The position numbers and the translations under genes were made by a program. Under the pieces are notes generated by a model. That model did no database searches, was not told where the DNA came from, and was given only the letters and a program-made list of their open reading frames with translations. From an uncultured bacterium (GTDB lineage: Bacteria > Bacteroidota > Bacteroidia > Bacteroidales > Bacteroidaceae), in NCBI GenBank assembly GCA_905215555.1, contig CAJMQU010000007.1, positions 1-64,000 of the forward strand: a DNA stretch of 64,000 bases. Reading direction: 5' to 3'. Positions within the stretch are counted from its first letter, which is position 1, and every line of letters starts with the position of its first letter. This document shows, one piece after another, positions 1-9,670 of this stretch.

Positions 1-587
1 TATTTAAGTCGGTAAACACCTGTTCTACACATGCACTGAAAGACGCACGGGGCTGATTAAAATCTGAATTGTTATCTTCCGGTTCCAGAAGTATCGGTAC
101 ACCCAATAATTGTCCATCTGCCGTCCAACCTCCATGAGCCATCAGGAGGTAGTAATAATTCAAGGCACGCAACGCATAAGCTTCTCCGCTGAGTTTATCA
201 ATGAACATCCTGTTCGTCACTTCATTCTCAGCCCAACTCACTTGTTCTACAATACCTAAAAACGTATTGATATATTGTATAACCGCCTTACGAGCTTGCC
301 ACTGCTCCATTGGATTATTATTCGACGCCCATGAGCCAAGAGCCATTTTTGAATAACTACTCTCTTTATCATTGGTCACTGCATCGTCTGTAGCTACATC
401 ACTTACACTAGAGTTGTCGTACGGCAGCATAGCATAACCATACCCCAAAAGTCCCACAGCATAATTAGGATCTGAAAGCATCTCTTCAACACCGCGGTTA
501 TTCTCCTTGGCAGGTTCGAACATATCCTCGCAAGCAGAAAAAGTTGCCAGTAGCACTGTAGTTAATATAATATTTCTTAGTTTCATT
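1..587 (-). CDS. SusD-like outer-membrane glycan-binding lipoprotein, 5' part only (C-terminus beyond window)
   Basis: The frame is open from an ATG at 587 to the left edge, giving about 195 residues of the N-terminus. It starts with a short hydrophobic signal ending in a lipobox (ATFSAC, Cys at residue 19), followed by an acidic CED stretch typical of surface-exposed Bacteroides lipoproteins. The segment GEAYALRALNYYYLLMAHGG matches the TPR-like helix conserved in SusD/RagB proteins, whose usual length is 500-650 residues. Known family role: the lid of the SusC transporter, binding oligosaccharide at the cell surface. It begins 17 bp after the stop of the upstream SusC-like gene, so the two are surely co-transcribed. 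It is cut by the window edge, not visibly broken. Substrate cannot be read from sequence. Confidence 0.88.
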
Positions 588-604
588 TTTATCATAATTT
601 TAGA

Positions 605-3469
605 TTAGAACACAGCTTTCACACCAATATTATAGAATCTGCTTTGTGGAGCACTGCCCACATTCATCTCCATGTGTTTACGTTCTTTCGAGATTGTCAG
701 CAGATTTGCACCGCTTACGTAAGCAGATAATTCGTTGATGAAAGTGTTACGCAAAATACGTTTCGGAAGATCATAAGTAATCTGTACTTTCGCCAAATCG
801 AAACGGTCAGTCTTGTACAACCAATAATCCGAAGCACGGAAGTTATTACTTGAACTTCTAGCAGATAAACGGGGATAAGTAGCAGTGGCTGCTGTTTCAG
901 GCGTCCAACGATTGCGGACTATGGCTGAGTATTTATCATCGCCATCCACCCAATAATATGAACTGTTTTTCAATCCATAAGCACCGAAATTACCGGTACC
1001 CAACACAAAGAAAGTCAAGTTCTTCCATTTGGCAGTAAAATTGATACCGAGTGTAAAGGGCGCACCATACCAACCGCCTTTACCCAAAAAGACTTCATCT
1101 TTGTCATCAATTACATTATCTCCATTCTGATCTACATACTTGATGTCACCAGGTTGAACCGTACTACCCAGTTTCTGTTCAGGGCTGCTCTCGATATCTT
1201 CCTTGCTCTGGAATAATCCAGCACTCTGAAGTCCCCAAATACCATCAACAGCTTTTCCTTCACGATAACGATAGGCATCATCATAGATTTCATCACGCTT
1301 AGTAACCTTAGTATCGTAGTATGTTCCTGCCACACCCAAAGACAAGTCTACCTCTCCAAAACGCTTGTTAGCATTTATATTGAAATCAAAGCCTACGCGC
1401 TTGTTGTTGTTATAGTTCATCACAGCCATAAACGATGCTGCCGGATACCCGGTATTCAAATGTGACGGATAGAAAGTAGGTTGATTGATCAAATATCCCT
1501 CCATAGAGTTGATGAAAAATGAAGCATCGGCTGTAATCAATCTATTCCAAAGCGAAGTTCTCAGGTTTACAGAAAACTCTTTGCGCTTGATAAACGAAAG
1601 ATCATTGTTCTGACCTCTGGTAGAAATAGTATATTTACCGGCCGGACCGTCATACCATGCATAACCATCGTTTTGAGTCCATACCGATTCATAGAGATAA
1701 AACTCATTATCCCCCATTGCCAAATCAATATCTTGGTTGAGGATACTACCCGATACGCTCAGCAATAAATCATCTACCACAGGAGAATCTTTCAGAAAGT
1801 TTTCACCGCTTAAACGCCAGCCCAACGTCACTGAAGGAGAGAGAGCCTGACGATGTCCTTTAGCAAGCTTAGCCGAATGGATCAACGCCGCACCAAAATC
1901 TGCATAATAGCGTTGCTGATAGTTATAGCCCGCCTGTAATGCCAAGTTAGCATTGCTGATACGATGATACTGTGCAGAAACCGTCTGCTGGTAACCGTTG
2001 GCTATAAGCATAGCCGATACATTATGATACTTATTGAAAGTGTTCTGATAATTGAACTGTCCAGAAAATGCAATCGTTTGCTTATCCGCACTTCCACCCA
2101 CATTCTGGGTACCCGGCTTTTCATCATTCCCTTCCTTACTGAGCGCCACTATAACATCTTTACCGCCATAGTTGGACCAAGTAGGAACAAACACTGCATA
2201 TTTATTATCAAAAGAAGTGGAGTAAGAAGTGGCATAATCTACAGCAAACATAGCATTAAACGAAAGTCCTTTCAAGACTTGATTAAGGTTGACGTCCACC
2301 CCCGCATCAAATTGAAACTGACGACTCGTCCACTTGCTGCTCCCGGCAGCATAACTGTCAGCAAAAGCATTCGTAGAATTAGCCTGTGTACCAGCCAAAA
2401 AATACTTTCCATCAATAATATTGGAGGTAGTGCTCAGCAACTCCCAAGCGGCTGTGGCATTGGGATCAATCATATCCAATGGAATAAGCGGAGCCGCATA
2501 TTCCGGAAAATTCGGACGTGCAGTCGATGCTATGTTCCAATAATCACCTTTTGCCGTTTTTGAATTGTAAAATGTAGCATTGGCATTAATGTAGGCATTA
2601 ATAAAGCTATTGATATTTACGTCTACATTACCACGTACGTTGAAACGGTCCGTCATATTATTTTTGGCTTCGCCAAAATCAAGGAAATCTCCATTGCGAT
2701 AATAACTCACATTACTATAAAAACGCGCACGCTTTCCACCACCAGTGATCTCGGCAGTTACTTCCGAACGATTGTATGCCTTCTTTACATAATCAGAAGA
2801 ATAGTAATTCATGTTTGGATAACGATATGGATTCAGCCCTGAACCATGATTGTAAATCTGTTCAGCCGTATAGCGAAGATTTGCTGCGGGATCATCATTT
2901 AAAAGGGCTTCATTGTAAAGTGTCATGTACTCAGCCGAACCTAAGTATTCAGGAAAAGCCTTCGCAACATGAAATCCGGTATTAGCTCTGACACTAACGT
3001 TCAACCCCTCTACATTACCGCGTTTTGTAGTGATTACCACCGCACCTTTAGCAGCTTTACTACCATAAAGGACCACAGCCTGGGCACCTTTCAAAAATGA
3101 AATCTGTGCTATTTCAGACGGCATAACATTGTTTGCATCACGAGGCACACCATCTACCAAAACCAAATAACCGGCATTGTCACCATCCATTCCCCACAAT
3201 GAGTTACCATTCCAACCGCCTACATAGCCCTGCATATTATCCAGGCTGTAAGTATTATAATTCTTCTTCGTAAGTTCTTCCACATTGACTACAGAAACAC
3301 CACCCAAAAGGTCTTTTTGAGCTACCTTACGAAAAGCGACCTGTACCATCGGGTCTTTTTCGTTTGCCAATGAATCGGTCTCATTCCAGTCTGTGGCCTG
3401 CGCACTGACAAACATCGGAGAAACAGCCAGCATAGCACAAAGAATGAATTTTGCTTGTATATATTTCAT
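605..3469 (-). CDS. SusC-like TonB-dependent receptor, short form without the N-terminal carboxypeptidase-regulatory-like domain
   Basis: A 954-residue outer-membrane beta-barrel protein. Signal peptide at residues 1-23 (ends FVSAQA), then a possible TonB-box region (MVQVAFRK near residue 42) and directly a plug domain with the landmarks YLVLVDGVPRD and GAVVITTKRG (residues 100-150). The rest is barrel, with a calcium-like loop DQNGDNVIDDKDE and the aromatic C-terminus ending in F. Compared with the neighbouring 1053-residue paralog it lacks the roughly 80-residue CarboxypepD_reg-like domain and the EEVVVVGYG motif, so the mature N-terminus is very short. Family role: energised import of oligosaccharides with its SusD partner. 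It lies 44 bp downstream of the first SusD gene and 17 bp before the second, forming the second pair of a C-D-C-D operon. Confidence 0.9.
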   Translation of the reverse strand: MKYIQAKFILCAMLAVSPMFVSAQATDWNETDSLANEKDPMVQVAFRKVAQKDLLGGVSVVNVEELTKKNYNTYSLDNMQGYVGGWNGNSLWGMDGDNAGYLVLVDGVPRDANNVMPSEIAQISFLKGAQAVVLYGSKAAKGAVVITTKRGNVEGLNVSVRANTGFHVAKAFPEYLGSAEYMTLYNEALLNDDPAANLRYTAEQIYNHGSGLNPYRYPNMNYYSSDYVKKAYNRSEVTAEITGGGKRARFYSNVSYYRNGDFLDFGEAKNNMTDRFNVRGNVDVNINSFINAYINANATFYNSKTAKGDYWNIASTARPNFPEYAAPLIPLDMIDPNATAAWELLSTTSNIIDGKYFLAGTQANSTNAFADSYAAGSSKWTSRQFQFDAGVDVNLNQVLKGLSFNAMFAVDYATSYSTSFDNKYAVFVPTWSNYGGKDVIVALSKEGNDEKPGTQNVGGSADKQTIAFSGQFNYQNTFNKYHNVSAMLIANGYQQTVSAQYHRISNANLALQAGYNYQQRYYADFGAALIHSAKLAKGHRQALSPSVTLGWRLSGENFLKDSPVVDDLLLSVSGSILNQDIDLAMGDNEFYLYESVWTQNDGYAWYDGPAGKYTISTRGQNNDLSFIKRKEFSVNLRTSLWNRLITADASFFINSMEGYLINQPTFYPSHLNTGYPAASFMAVMNYNNNKRVGFDFNINANKRFGEVDLSLGVAGTYYDTKVTKRDEIYDDAYRYREGKAVDGIWGLQSAGLFQSKEDIESSPEQKLGSTVQPGDIKYVDQNGDNVIDDKDEVFLGKGGWYGAPFTLGINFTAKWKNLTFFVLGTGNFGAYGLKNSSYYWVDGDDKYSAIVRNRWTPETAATATYPRLSARSSSNNFRASDYWLYKTDRFDLAKVQITYDLPKRILRNTFINELSAYVSGANLLTISKERKHMEMNVGSAPQSRFYNIGVKAVF

Positions 3470-3513
3470 TGTTTATTCATTTATTATTAAACATACTTTT
3501 TAGTCCTCCACGA

Positions 3514-5463
3514 TTACCAGCCGGGATTCTGTCCGAACTCAGGATAAAGATAAACATCATCATCAGGTAAGGGGAACCAATAATGCTTCGTACCGTATAT
3601 GCGTTTCACAATCAGTTCGTGACGATAGTTAGCCACTTCAGCTTCCGCAGGGTCATTATTTTTATAGAAATCCGCACTCTCTACCCGATCGAATTCTACA
3701 GAATACTTTTCGGTATAAGGTGACTCGGTCAGCAACAGCCAACGTTGCAGGTCATTGAAGCGGAAACCTTCCATAGAAAGTTCAACAGCACGTTCACGAC
3801 GAATCTCGTCCATAAACTTCTTGCTATCTTCAATATAGGATGCATGTACTCCCTCAGCCCCACAACGGGTACGAATCTTATTGACTGCATCCAGTGAAGT
3901 AAGTGTACAGTTATCAGACTTGGCAGATGAACCACCAAAGGCAGCACAGCTCTCAGCATACATCAGGTAAATATCCGCCAAACGCATATAAGGCAGATAG
4001 GTATGCAGGTTACTACCCCAATCATATTCTTTATCACCTTCATTGCAAGTGTGTGGAACAAGTTTCTGGAAGAAATAACCGGAACGGCTTCCCAAATCAA
4101 TCGAACGCATATCCGCTCCCGTATAAAGTTCACAATAAGCATAAGGTTTTTGTGCATCTGACAACTTATCTTCTGCCAAAACATACTGGAAACCATCAAA
4201 TACGATGTCATGATAGAAACGCGGATCCCGATTTTTGAAGGGATGTCTCTTGTCGAATCCTGATTGCGGATCGTCGAGAGGAAGCCCATTGGCCATGCCA
4301 TACATTTCTACAAGATTGGCTGTGGGCAGGTGTATAATCTTATCATGAGCCACAAGACCTGCAACTTTCGGTCCCCATAACTTTGTCATATTCCAGTTAC
4401 TACCATTATAATCTGCAGAAGGACCACGGAAAATGGCCTCTACCGAACCTGGCATTAACCAGTTCTGCCGACGAGTATAGAAAATATCGGAGTAACTAGT
4501 CTGGGCACCTTTTGCCTTCTCATGATCATAGATATTACTATAATTAAACTCTGCAAGCGCATATTGAGTCTGCCCACTCTCTACCAAAGCCAGCAACTCG
4601 CCAAATGCCTGTGCAGCCTTCTTACAATATGCTTCATCATAGTTGTAAGTCTGAGTTCCTCCCAACTGTGCACCATTCTTCATCAGAGGACTTCCTGCCC
4701 ATAGATAATTCTTACCCAAATAACCCAATGCCATAATTTTATTGATACGCAACTGGTTCTTACCCTCCGTAGCCTTACCTGCATTGGTTTTATCCCAATC
4801 CACCGGCAACAGATCGGCAGCACGACGGAAATCTTCCGCAGCTTTATCAGCACACTCCTGATAACTCAATCGCGGCAAATTCAGTTCTTGCGTAGCATCA
4901 AACACTTGGTCAACGTAGGGCAATCCTCCCCAATAAGTCATCAATTCAAAATGCCACCATGCACGAAAGAAATAAAGTTGGCCTGCAATCAGATCTTTTT
5001 CTTCCTGTGTGCCCACCAATTTGTTTAAATTGGCAAGCCCTACATTAGCCTTGCGAATGCAATACCAGGAATGCGGCCACAAAGAATGCTGAAACTTATC
5101 AGTAGAAGCAGGATTACTTGGGTTTCTATACAACCAACATTGACCATTGCTTTGCCAAGCACGGAAATTACCTAAGTCAGCCTGATGCGTCATGTGAGCA
5201 TCTCCCATGGAGTTGAAGAGTTCGTCATCACCCCAATTCCAAGAAGTACAATAGTTACATTTCTCCTTATCAGGAATACAGTTATAGATTTCTTCTATGA
5301 ATCCCTGAAAATTGCGGAAATTCTTGAACGCATCTTCTTCGGAAACAGTCGATTCAGGACTCTTATCCAAATAGTCTTCACAGGACGTCATGCCAAATCC
5401 TACTGCCAGCGACAAAAGGCCTGAACATAAAAGAGTCTTATATGTATATTTCATCTTGTTCAT
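3514..5463 (-). CDS. SusD/RagB-like nutrient-binding outer-membrane lipoprotein
   Basis: 649 residues, full length for the family. The N-terminus (MNKMKYTYK..., signal through about residue 27) ends in a lipobox GMTSC followed by EDYLDKSPES, a very typical SusD start. The family hallmarks are present: RAWWHFELMTYWGGLPYVDQV near residues 167-187 (SusD helical repeat) and the C-terminal IRRERAVELSMEGFRFNDLQRW motif around residues 560-580. The protein ends with ...FGQNPGW, as many RagB/SusD proteins do. Its start lies 2 bp after the stop of the 1053-residue SusC-like gene, so they form a translationally close pair. Known role: glycan capture at the cell surface. The substrate is unknown; the GH115 gene 4 kb upstream might hint at glucuronic-acid-decorated plant glycans, but the two are separate transcripts. 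Confidence 0.95.
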   Translation of the reverse strand: MNKMKYTYKTLLCSGLLSLAVGFGMTSCEDYLDKSPESTVSEEDAFKNFRNFQGFIEEIYNCIPDKEKCNYCTSWNWGDDELFNSMGDAHMTHQADLGNFRAWQSNGQCWLYRNPSNPASTDKFQHSLWPHSWYCIRKANVGLANLNKLVGTQEEKDLIAGQLYFFRAWWHFELMTYWGGLPYVDQVFDATQELNLPRLSYQECADKAAEDFRRAADLLPVDWDKTNAGKATEGKNQLRINKIMALGYLGKNYLWAGSPLMKNGAQLGGTQTYNYDEAYCKKAAQAFGELLALVESGQTQYALAEFNYSNIYDHEKAKGAQTSYSDIFYTRRQNWLMPGSVEAIFRGPSADYNGSNWNMTKLWGPKVAGLVAHDKIIHLPTANLVEMYGMANGLPLDDPQSGFDKRHPFKNRDPRFYHDIVFDGFQYVLAEDKLSDAQKPYAYCELYTGADMRSIDLGSRSGYFFQKLVPHTCNEGDKEYDWGSNLHTYLPYMRLADIYLMYAESCAAFGGSSAKSDNCTLTSLDAVNKIRTRCGAEGVHASYIEDSKKFMDEIRRERAVELSMEGFRFNDLQRWLLLTESPYTEKYSVEFDRVESADFYKNNDPAEAEVANYRHELIVKRIYGTKHYWFPLPDDDVYLYPEFGQNPGW

Positions 5464-5465
5464 TA

Positions 5466-8400
5466 TTATAATGTAAATTTAATACCTAAGTTATAACGTT
5501 TCACTGTAGGATAAGCTCCCAGATAACCAGCTCCGGAAAGGTTAGCTTCACGGTCATCCGGCATACGAGTCCATAACCACAGGTTATTACCATTAACATA
5601 AATTTTCAAGTTACTTAACCCTATTCTCTTGATCCAGCCCTTATTCCAAGTATAAGCTAGCTCAACGTTCTTCAAACGAACGTAAGAACCGTCATAAAGA
5701 GATTGGGTTCCGTCATTATAGCTCGGCGTAGAGTTCCAGCGAGGTACTACCACGTCGGCATTAGGGGTATTTTTTGACCACCAGGTACCAGTGTCAAACA
5801 CTGTATTCAGTTTACTGCCAAAACTAGTAAGCCCCACATCACGGGTTACATTGGTCACACCATAGAATTGTGCAAATGCACTGAATCCTTTCCACTCGAA
5901 ACCTACGGTAGCATTAAATGTATTTTCGGGTTGACTAGTATAACCATAAGGAGCCTGATCTTTGTTATCCACCACACCGTCGCCATTAAAATCGATAATG
6001 TAGTAGTCGCCCACCAGTTTTTGAGAATCATTAGCATCATGAGCAGGGCTGCCATACAACTGGTCATAGTTTTGAATGTATCCTGCATCAATATAAGAAG
6101 TATATTGACCTACACCGAAACCGGCCGCTTTCTGATAGGCAGGACGCATAGCCTGGTCATCTTTCACCAACACTTTATTTCTAGCATGCGTCATACTGAA
6201 GTTACCCCAAACACGCCAGTCATTACCAAAGGTTTTATTTACACGCAACTCCAATTCATATCCATTCGTACGAATCTTACCTTTGTTAATAGAAGGAGGA
6301 GTTCCACCAAAATAAGAAGGTATGGAACGGTCTCCACCATAAACAAAGATATTAGAACGTTCATCACGGAAGAATTCCAAACTACCAGCCAGTATTCCTT
6401 CAAAAAGCGAATAGTCAACACCAATATTCAATTTTTTCACAACCTCCCATTGTATATCCTGGTTGCCAATAGCAGACTCACGATACCAGGTATAGATACT
6501 TTCAGTATGGTTCAGATCCATAGTAGTGTGACCACCATAAGCCCACTGGTTCATGTACAACCACCTCCGACTTGAATCGAACGGGTCAGGACCTAACTGG
6601 TCAGAACCAATTTCACCATAAGAAGCACGGACTTTCAGCATATCGATAATCTTCTTTTCACGGAAAAACTTCATAAAAGGTTCTTCACTGATCATCCAAC
6701 CGATGGCACCTGAATAAAAAAATGCGAAACGATTTTCCGGGCTGAACTTTTCAGAACCATTATATGCACCGTTGTATTCGATGAAATAACGATCAGCATA
6801 ATTATAAGTAACACGGAAAGCCCAGTCTTCACGATAGGTAGGCATCACACTGCCCCGCGCATTTTCCTGACGGCTGAACAATCCCATAGCCGTAGCATTA
6901 TGTTTGCCGAAACTACGTACCCAGTTCAATTGCGCCTGATAATAAAGGTTACGTACTGTCTGACTATTATCCACTGCACCGGGGGAAGTACTCCAATTAA
7001 CCCCTTGTGTCCAGTCAAAACCATTATTTGTGTCATATGACTGTTCATATCTCACCTGACCGGTATCCGGATCGATCCACTTGCGCTGCGCACTATTAAA
7101 CAAATCATTGATACCGCGATTATTTTCAACAAATATATTATCCCATGAAACAGTAGCCCGGGCAGAAAGTCCTTTTGTTATAAACTTCAAATCCTGCTCC
7201 AGTGTAAAGTCTGTATTGATACGAGTAGTCGTGAGCTGCATCGTACCACCTAAAGAAATATTTTCTGCAGAGTTCGTAGTATTTGAAACAAGTGGATACA
7301 TTCCCCAGCTACCATCAGCATACTGCGGTAAGAATACATCCGGGGCTATATTGTATGCACCTGACCACTGTTGTCCAATCTGCCATTCCGAATTACCTGT
7401 ATTGCTCCATGGAGCCTTACGAATAGCATTGGATCCCGCAAGGTTCATCTTCAGTACAGTAGTCTTCGTTATATTAAAGTCCAGATTACTACGCACATTG
7501 ATACGATCGTATCCATAACCGGAGTTATAGTCACGACCATTATCATAAATTCTAAAGAGGTCACCCTCATGTACATAATCGGCTGAAGCAAAGTACTTCA
7601 CGAATTTGGTACCACCGCTAATATTAAGGTTAGCATTGTAAGACATCGTGTTATCTTTAAACAGAGCTTTCTGCCAATCCACATTAGGATAACGTTCTCG
7701 CTGTTCAAGGGTTGTCTGATTACGATAATTATTGATGAACGATTGAGAACGAACGTATTCCCATGAATCGGGTCTCAAAGCCAACTCATGTTCGATAGCC
7801 GTATTGCGAAACATCAAAGCATCATAAGAATCGTACTTATTGGGTAGTTTGGAAGGAGACTTCAGAGTGGCATTGAACCCCACATCAATCTTTGCACTAC
7901 CCTCGGTACCACGTTTGGTCGTTACAAGAATTACACCATTGGCTCCCTTCACACCATAAACGGCAGTTGCAGATGCGTCTTTCAATACGGAAATAGACTG
8001 TACTGAACTGATATCGACTGAACTCATCGGACGTTCAATGCCGTCAACCAATACGAGCGGATCTTCATTATTATTCCAAGAACTTGCACCACGAATCGTA
8101 ATTTTAGGTTCTTCTTCACCAGGCATACCTGTACCTGAAGTGGTAACCACACCCGGCAAGTTACCCGTCAGTGCCGCACCAATATCGCTGATACCGGCTG
8201 CACGTTCCAGAACTTTACCCGTGGTTTGTGTAATAGCACCTACTACACTGGCTTTCTTTTGCTGACCATAACCTACCACAACCACCTCTTCCAGTTGCTG
8301 TGAGTCATCTTCTAAAGTGACTTTTAACATCTTTTGGCCTGCAATCTTCACCTCCTGCGATTTCATACCAATAAATGAAACTACAAGAGTTACTTTGTCA

Positions 8401-8627
8401 TTAGGAACAGTCAACGTAAAATTTCCATCTATATCTGATATCGTACCTATTGAATTATTTCCTTTTACAACGATGGAAGCACCGATAACCGTCTCACCGT
8501 TACCATCCAGCACTGTTCCTTTCACAGTCACCCCATTTTGCGCTAAAGTTGGCAAGCAACTTAATAACAACAAAAGAAACAAGCAAGGGATCTTTTGAAT
8601 TTGTTTTGTTACATTTTTCATTACCAT
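5466..8627 (-). CDS. SusC/RagA-like TonB-dependent receptor
   Basis: 1053 residues. Signal peptide (hydrophobic FLLLLLLSC, cleavage after LAQ near residue 30), then a CarboxypepD_reg-like domain (GTVLDGNGETVIGASIVVKG, residues about 35-110), a TonB-box region EEVVVVGYGQQKK, the plug with ITIRGASSWNNNEDPLVLVDGIERP, and a 22-strand-type barrel ending in ...YNLGIKFTL. No STN domain is present, so signalling through an anti-sigma factor is not expected. The start could be the GTG-preceded Met at 8627 or the Met two codons later (8621). It is the first gene of the four-gene minus-strand operon; its upstream region carries a TACATTTG -7-like box and spaced TTACA motifs. Role from family: active import of oligosaccharides over the outer membrane together with the adjacent SusD. 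Confidence 0.95.
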   Translation of the reverse strand: MVMKNVTKQIQKIPCLFLLLLLSCLPTLAQNGVTVKGTVLDGNGETVIGASIVVKGNNSIGTISDIDGNFTLTVPNDKVTLVVSFIGMKSQEVKIAGQKMLKVTLEDDSQQLEEVVVVGYGQQKKASVVGAITQTTGKVLERAAGISDIGAALTGNLPGVVTTSGTGMPGEEEPKITIRGASSWNNNEDPLVLVDGIERPMSSVDISSVQSISVLKDASATAVYGVKGANGVILVTTKRGTEGSAKIDVGFNATLKSPSKLPNKYDSYDALMFRNTAIEHELALRPDSWEYVRSQSFINNYRNQTTLEQRERYPNVDWQKALFKDNTMSYNANLNISGGTKFVKYFASADYVHEGDLFRIYDNGRDYNSGYGYDRINVRSNLDFNITKTTVLKMNLAGSNAIRKAPWSNTGNSEWQIGQQWSGAYNIAPDVFLPQYADGSWGMYPLVSNTTNSAENISLGGTMQLTTTRINTDFTLEQDLKFITKGLSARATVSWDNIFVENNRGINDLFNSAQRKWIDPDTGQVRYEQSYDTNNGFDWTQGVNWSTSPGAVDNSQTVRNLYYQAQLNWVRSFGKHNATAMGLFSRQENARGSVMPTYREDWAFRVTYNYADRYFIEYNGAYNGSEKFSPENRFAFFYSGAIGWMISEEPFMKFFREKKIIDMLKVRASYGEIGSDQLGPDPFDSSRRWLYMNQWAYGGHTTMDLNHTESIYTWYRESAIGNQDIQWEVVKKLNIGVDYSLFEGILAGSLEFFRDERSNIFVYGGDRSIPSYFGGTPPSINKGKIRTNGYELELRVNKTFGNDWRVWGNFSMTHARNKVLVKDDQAMRPAYQKAAGFGVGQYTSYIDAGYIQNYDQLYGSPAHDANDSQKLVGDYYIIDFNGDGVVDNKDQAPYGYTSQPENTFNATVGFEWKGFSAFAQFYGVTNVTRDVGLTSFGSKLNTVFDTGTWWSKNTPNADVVVPRWNSTPSYNDGTQSLYDGSYVRLKNVELAYTWNKGWIKRIGLSNLKIYVNGNNLWLWTRMPDDREANLSGAGYLGAYPTVKRYNLGIKFTL

Positions 8628-8858
8628 TAGTTTAAGATATTAATAACTACATTCTCTTTCATTACATTAGCTATTAGTAATAGCCTCAGCTGTCATCATA
8701 CTTGCATTTCATAATTCAGTTACATTTAAGATTATAAAATCATCAATTGATATTTATATCAGTATTATTACATTTATTCACAACCCAAATCTGCCCGTAT
8801 ATAATAATTACAACCACATTATTTCTCCTTAGTCATTAAGAAAGACTTTTTACAGCCG

Positions 8859-8866
8859 CAAATGTA
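8859..8866 (-). promoter_or_regulatory. Possible -7 box of the susC/susD operon (TACATTTG)
   Basis: Read on the minus strand this is TACATTTG, an exact fit to the Bacteroides -7 consensus TAnnTTTG, about 230 bp before the SusC start. There is no TTTG at the expected 19-bp spacing upstream, so a dependent promoter needing an activator is possible; a chance match in AT-rich DNA is also possible. Confidence 0.35.
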
Positions 8867-8919
8867 TTCAACTAAAACGAAACAGTAGGCACAATCATGC
8901 TACACAGTTTTTTGATAGC

Positions 8920-8967
8920 ATTACATCTTTCTTTCCAATGTTACATTTTCTTTTGACCACATTACAC
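8920..8967. promoter_or_regulatory. Three RTTACAY heptamers at 20- and 21-bp spacing upstream of susC
   Basis: ATTACAT (8920), GTTACAT (8940) and ATTACAC (8961) are spaced 20 and 21 bp apart, about two helical turns. They lie 55-110 bp upstream of the candidate -7 box of the SusC operon, a usual place for an activator. An identically spaced trio occurs at 12274-12321. Several more ATTACA words occur nearer the gene (8661, 8719, 8767), so part of this could be base composition. Confidence 0.4.
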
Positions 8968-9388
8968 ATACACATATAATATTCTATATATCAAAAGCAT
9001 ACAAGCAACACAAAAGCAGTAAAAACAAGCAGTTTTATCTATAAAAAAGGCCTGTTCGGAAAGGAAAAAGCATAAGAGAAGAGATATATGAAACAACTCT
9101 ACGAAAGGAGGAAAAAGGAGATAGTAACACACTCCAAAAGATTTGTAACCCATCTGTTAAAGCGGAAAAACAACTTTACTCTCACTCCATTCCGCGAACC
9201 GTTATTTAACACTTTTAAAGAGATAGTAAATCAAGTTTCGTATGCTGCTCTACTTCTTAGTTGACAGGACATCAGTTGACGAGGTTATGAGGGACCTTGT
9301 TCCCCTGCTACCTTGTCTACTGCGGAACTTGAGTAAGTAACAGCCCAATTATCAGCATATAACATTTACATGCAAATCACCAAACAAT

Positions 9389-9542
9389 GTAAAAGCATTT
9401 ACCGCAGGAGGTAACAGCCTTTACCCCATATTGTAACGCTCTTAACCTCGGTATGTAAAGAGTTTTACCTCGGCATGTAACGGAAGTTACGCTGTGGGGT
9501 AACGGAAGTTACGTTGTGAGGTAACGACTGTTACGCTGTGAA
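9389..9542. repeat. Seven tandem 22-bp units, each built on GTAA-N6-TTAC
   Basis: Units begin at 9389, 9411, 9433, 9455, 9477, 9499 and 9521 and each is exactly 22 bp long. All start with GTAA, and six of seven carry TTAC ten bases after the start, giving a dyad GTAA-N6-TTAC; unit 3 has TAAC instead. Units 5 and 6 are nearly identical (cggaag spacer) while the spacers of the others differ, so dyad bases and period are kept while the rest drifts. The array ends 2 bp before the A-run that forms the T-tail of the GH115 terminator. A multi-site protein-binding array is plausible; function unknown. Confidence 0.85.
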
Positions 9543-9543
9543 G

Positions 9544-9581
9544 AAAAAAAAGTCCCCCCGCGAGATAACAATTCTCACGGG
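9544..9581 (-). terminator. Rho-independent-type terminator of the GH115 gene
   Basis: On the minus strand, arms at 9573-9581 and 9557-9565 pair in 8 of 9 positions around a 7-nt loop, followed by a run of T (A-run on plus, 9544-9551). It lies about 90 bp after the GH115 stop codon. Confidence 0.7.
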
Positions 9582-9670
9582 AGGAAACAAACGTATGACT
9601 CATAAGCTAGCCGTACAGTTTAAATTGATTCTTTTCTGCACAGCCATGAAGTATGAATAATGCGAATCTG

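Larger units (their letters stand above)
8628..9670. other. About 1 kb region without a convincing gene (regulatory and repeat DNA)
   Basis: AT-rich DNA upstream of the susC operon and downstream of the GH115 gene. The only open frame over 60 codons (minus strand, about 8962-9153) is Cys/Phe/Leu-rich with no recognisable domain, and I do not accept it. The region contains the upstream elements of the susC operon, a direct repeat AGTTGAC at 9259-9265 and 9274-9280 next to a G/C-richer stretch, a seven-unit 22-bp repeat and the GH115 terminator; the last two are listed separately. No tRNA or known riboswitch was recognised. Confidence 0.6.

Noticed and set aside
8962..9153. Open frame of 63 codons on the minus strand in the region before the susC operon
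   Set aside because: Residue composition is Cys/Phe/Leu-rich from AT-rich DNA, no family resemblance and no start-site context; it also covers a motif group that looks regulatory.
9389..9542. CRISPR array
   Set aside because: Units of 22 bp contain only a short conserved dyad and no unique spacers of 25-40 bp; no cas genes are near.
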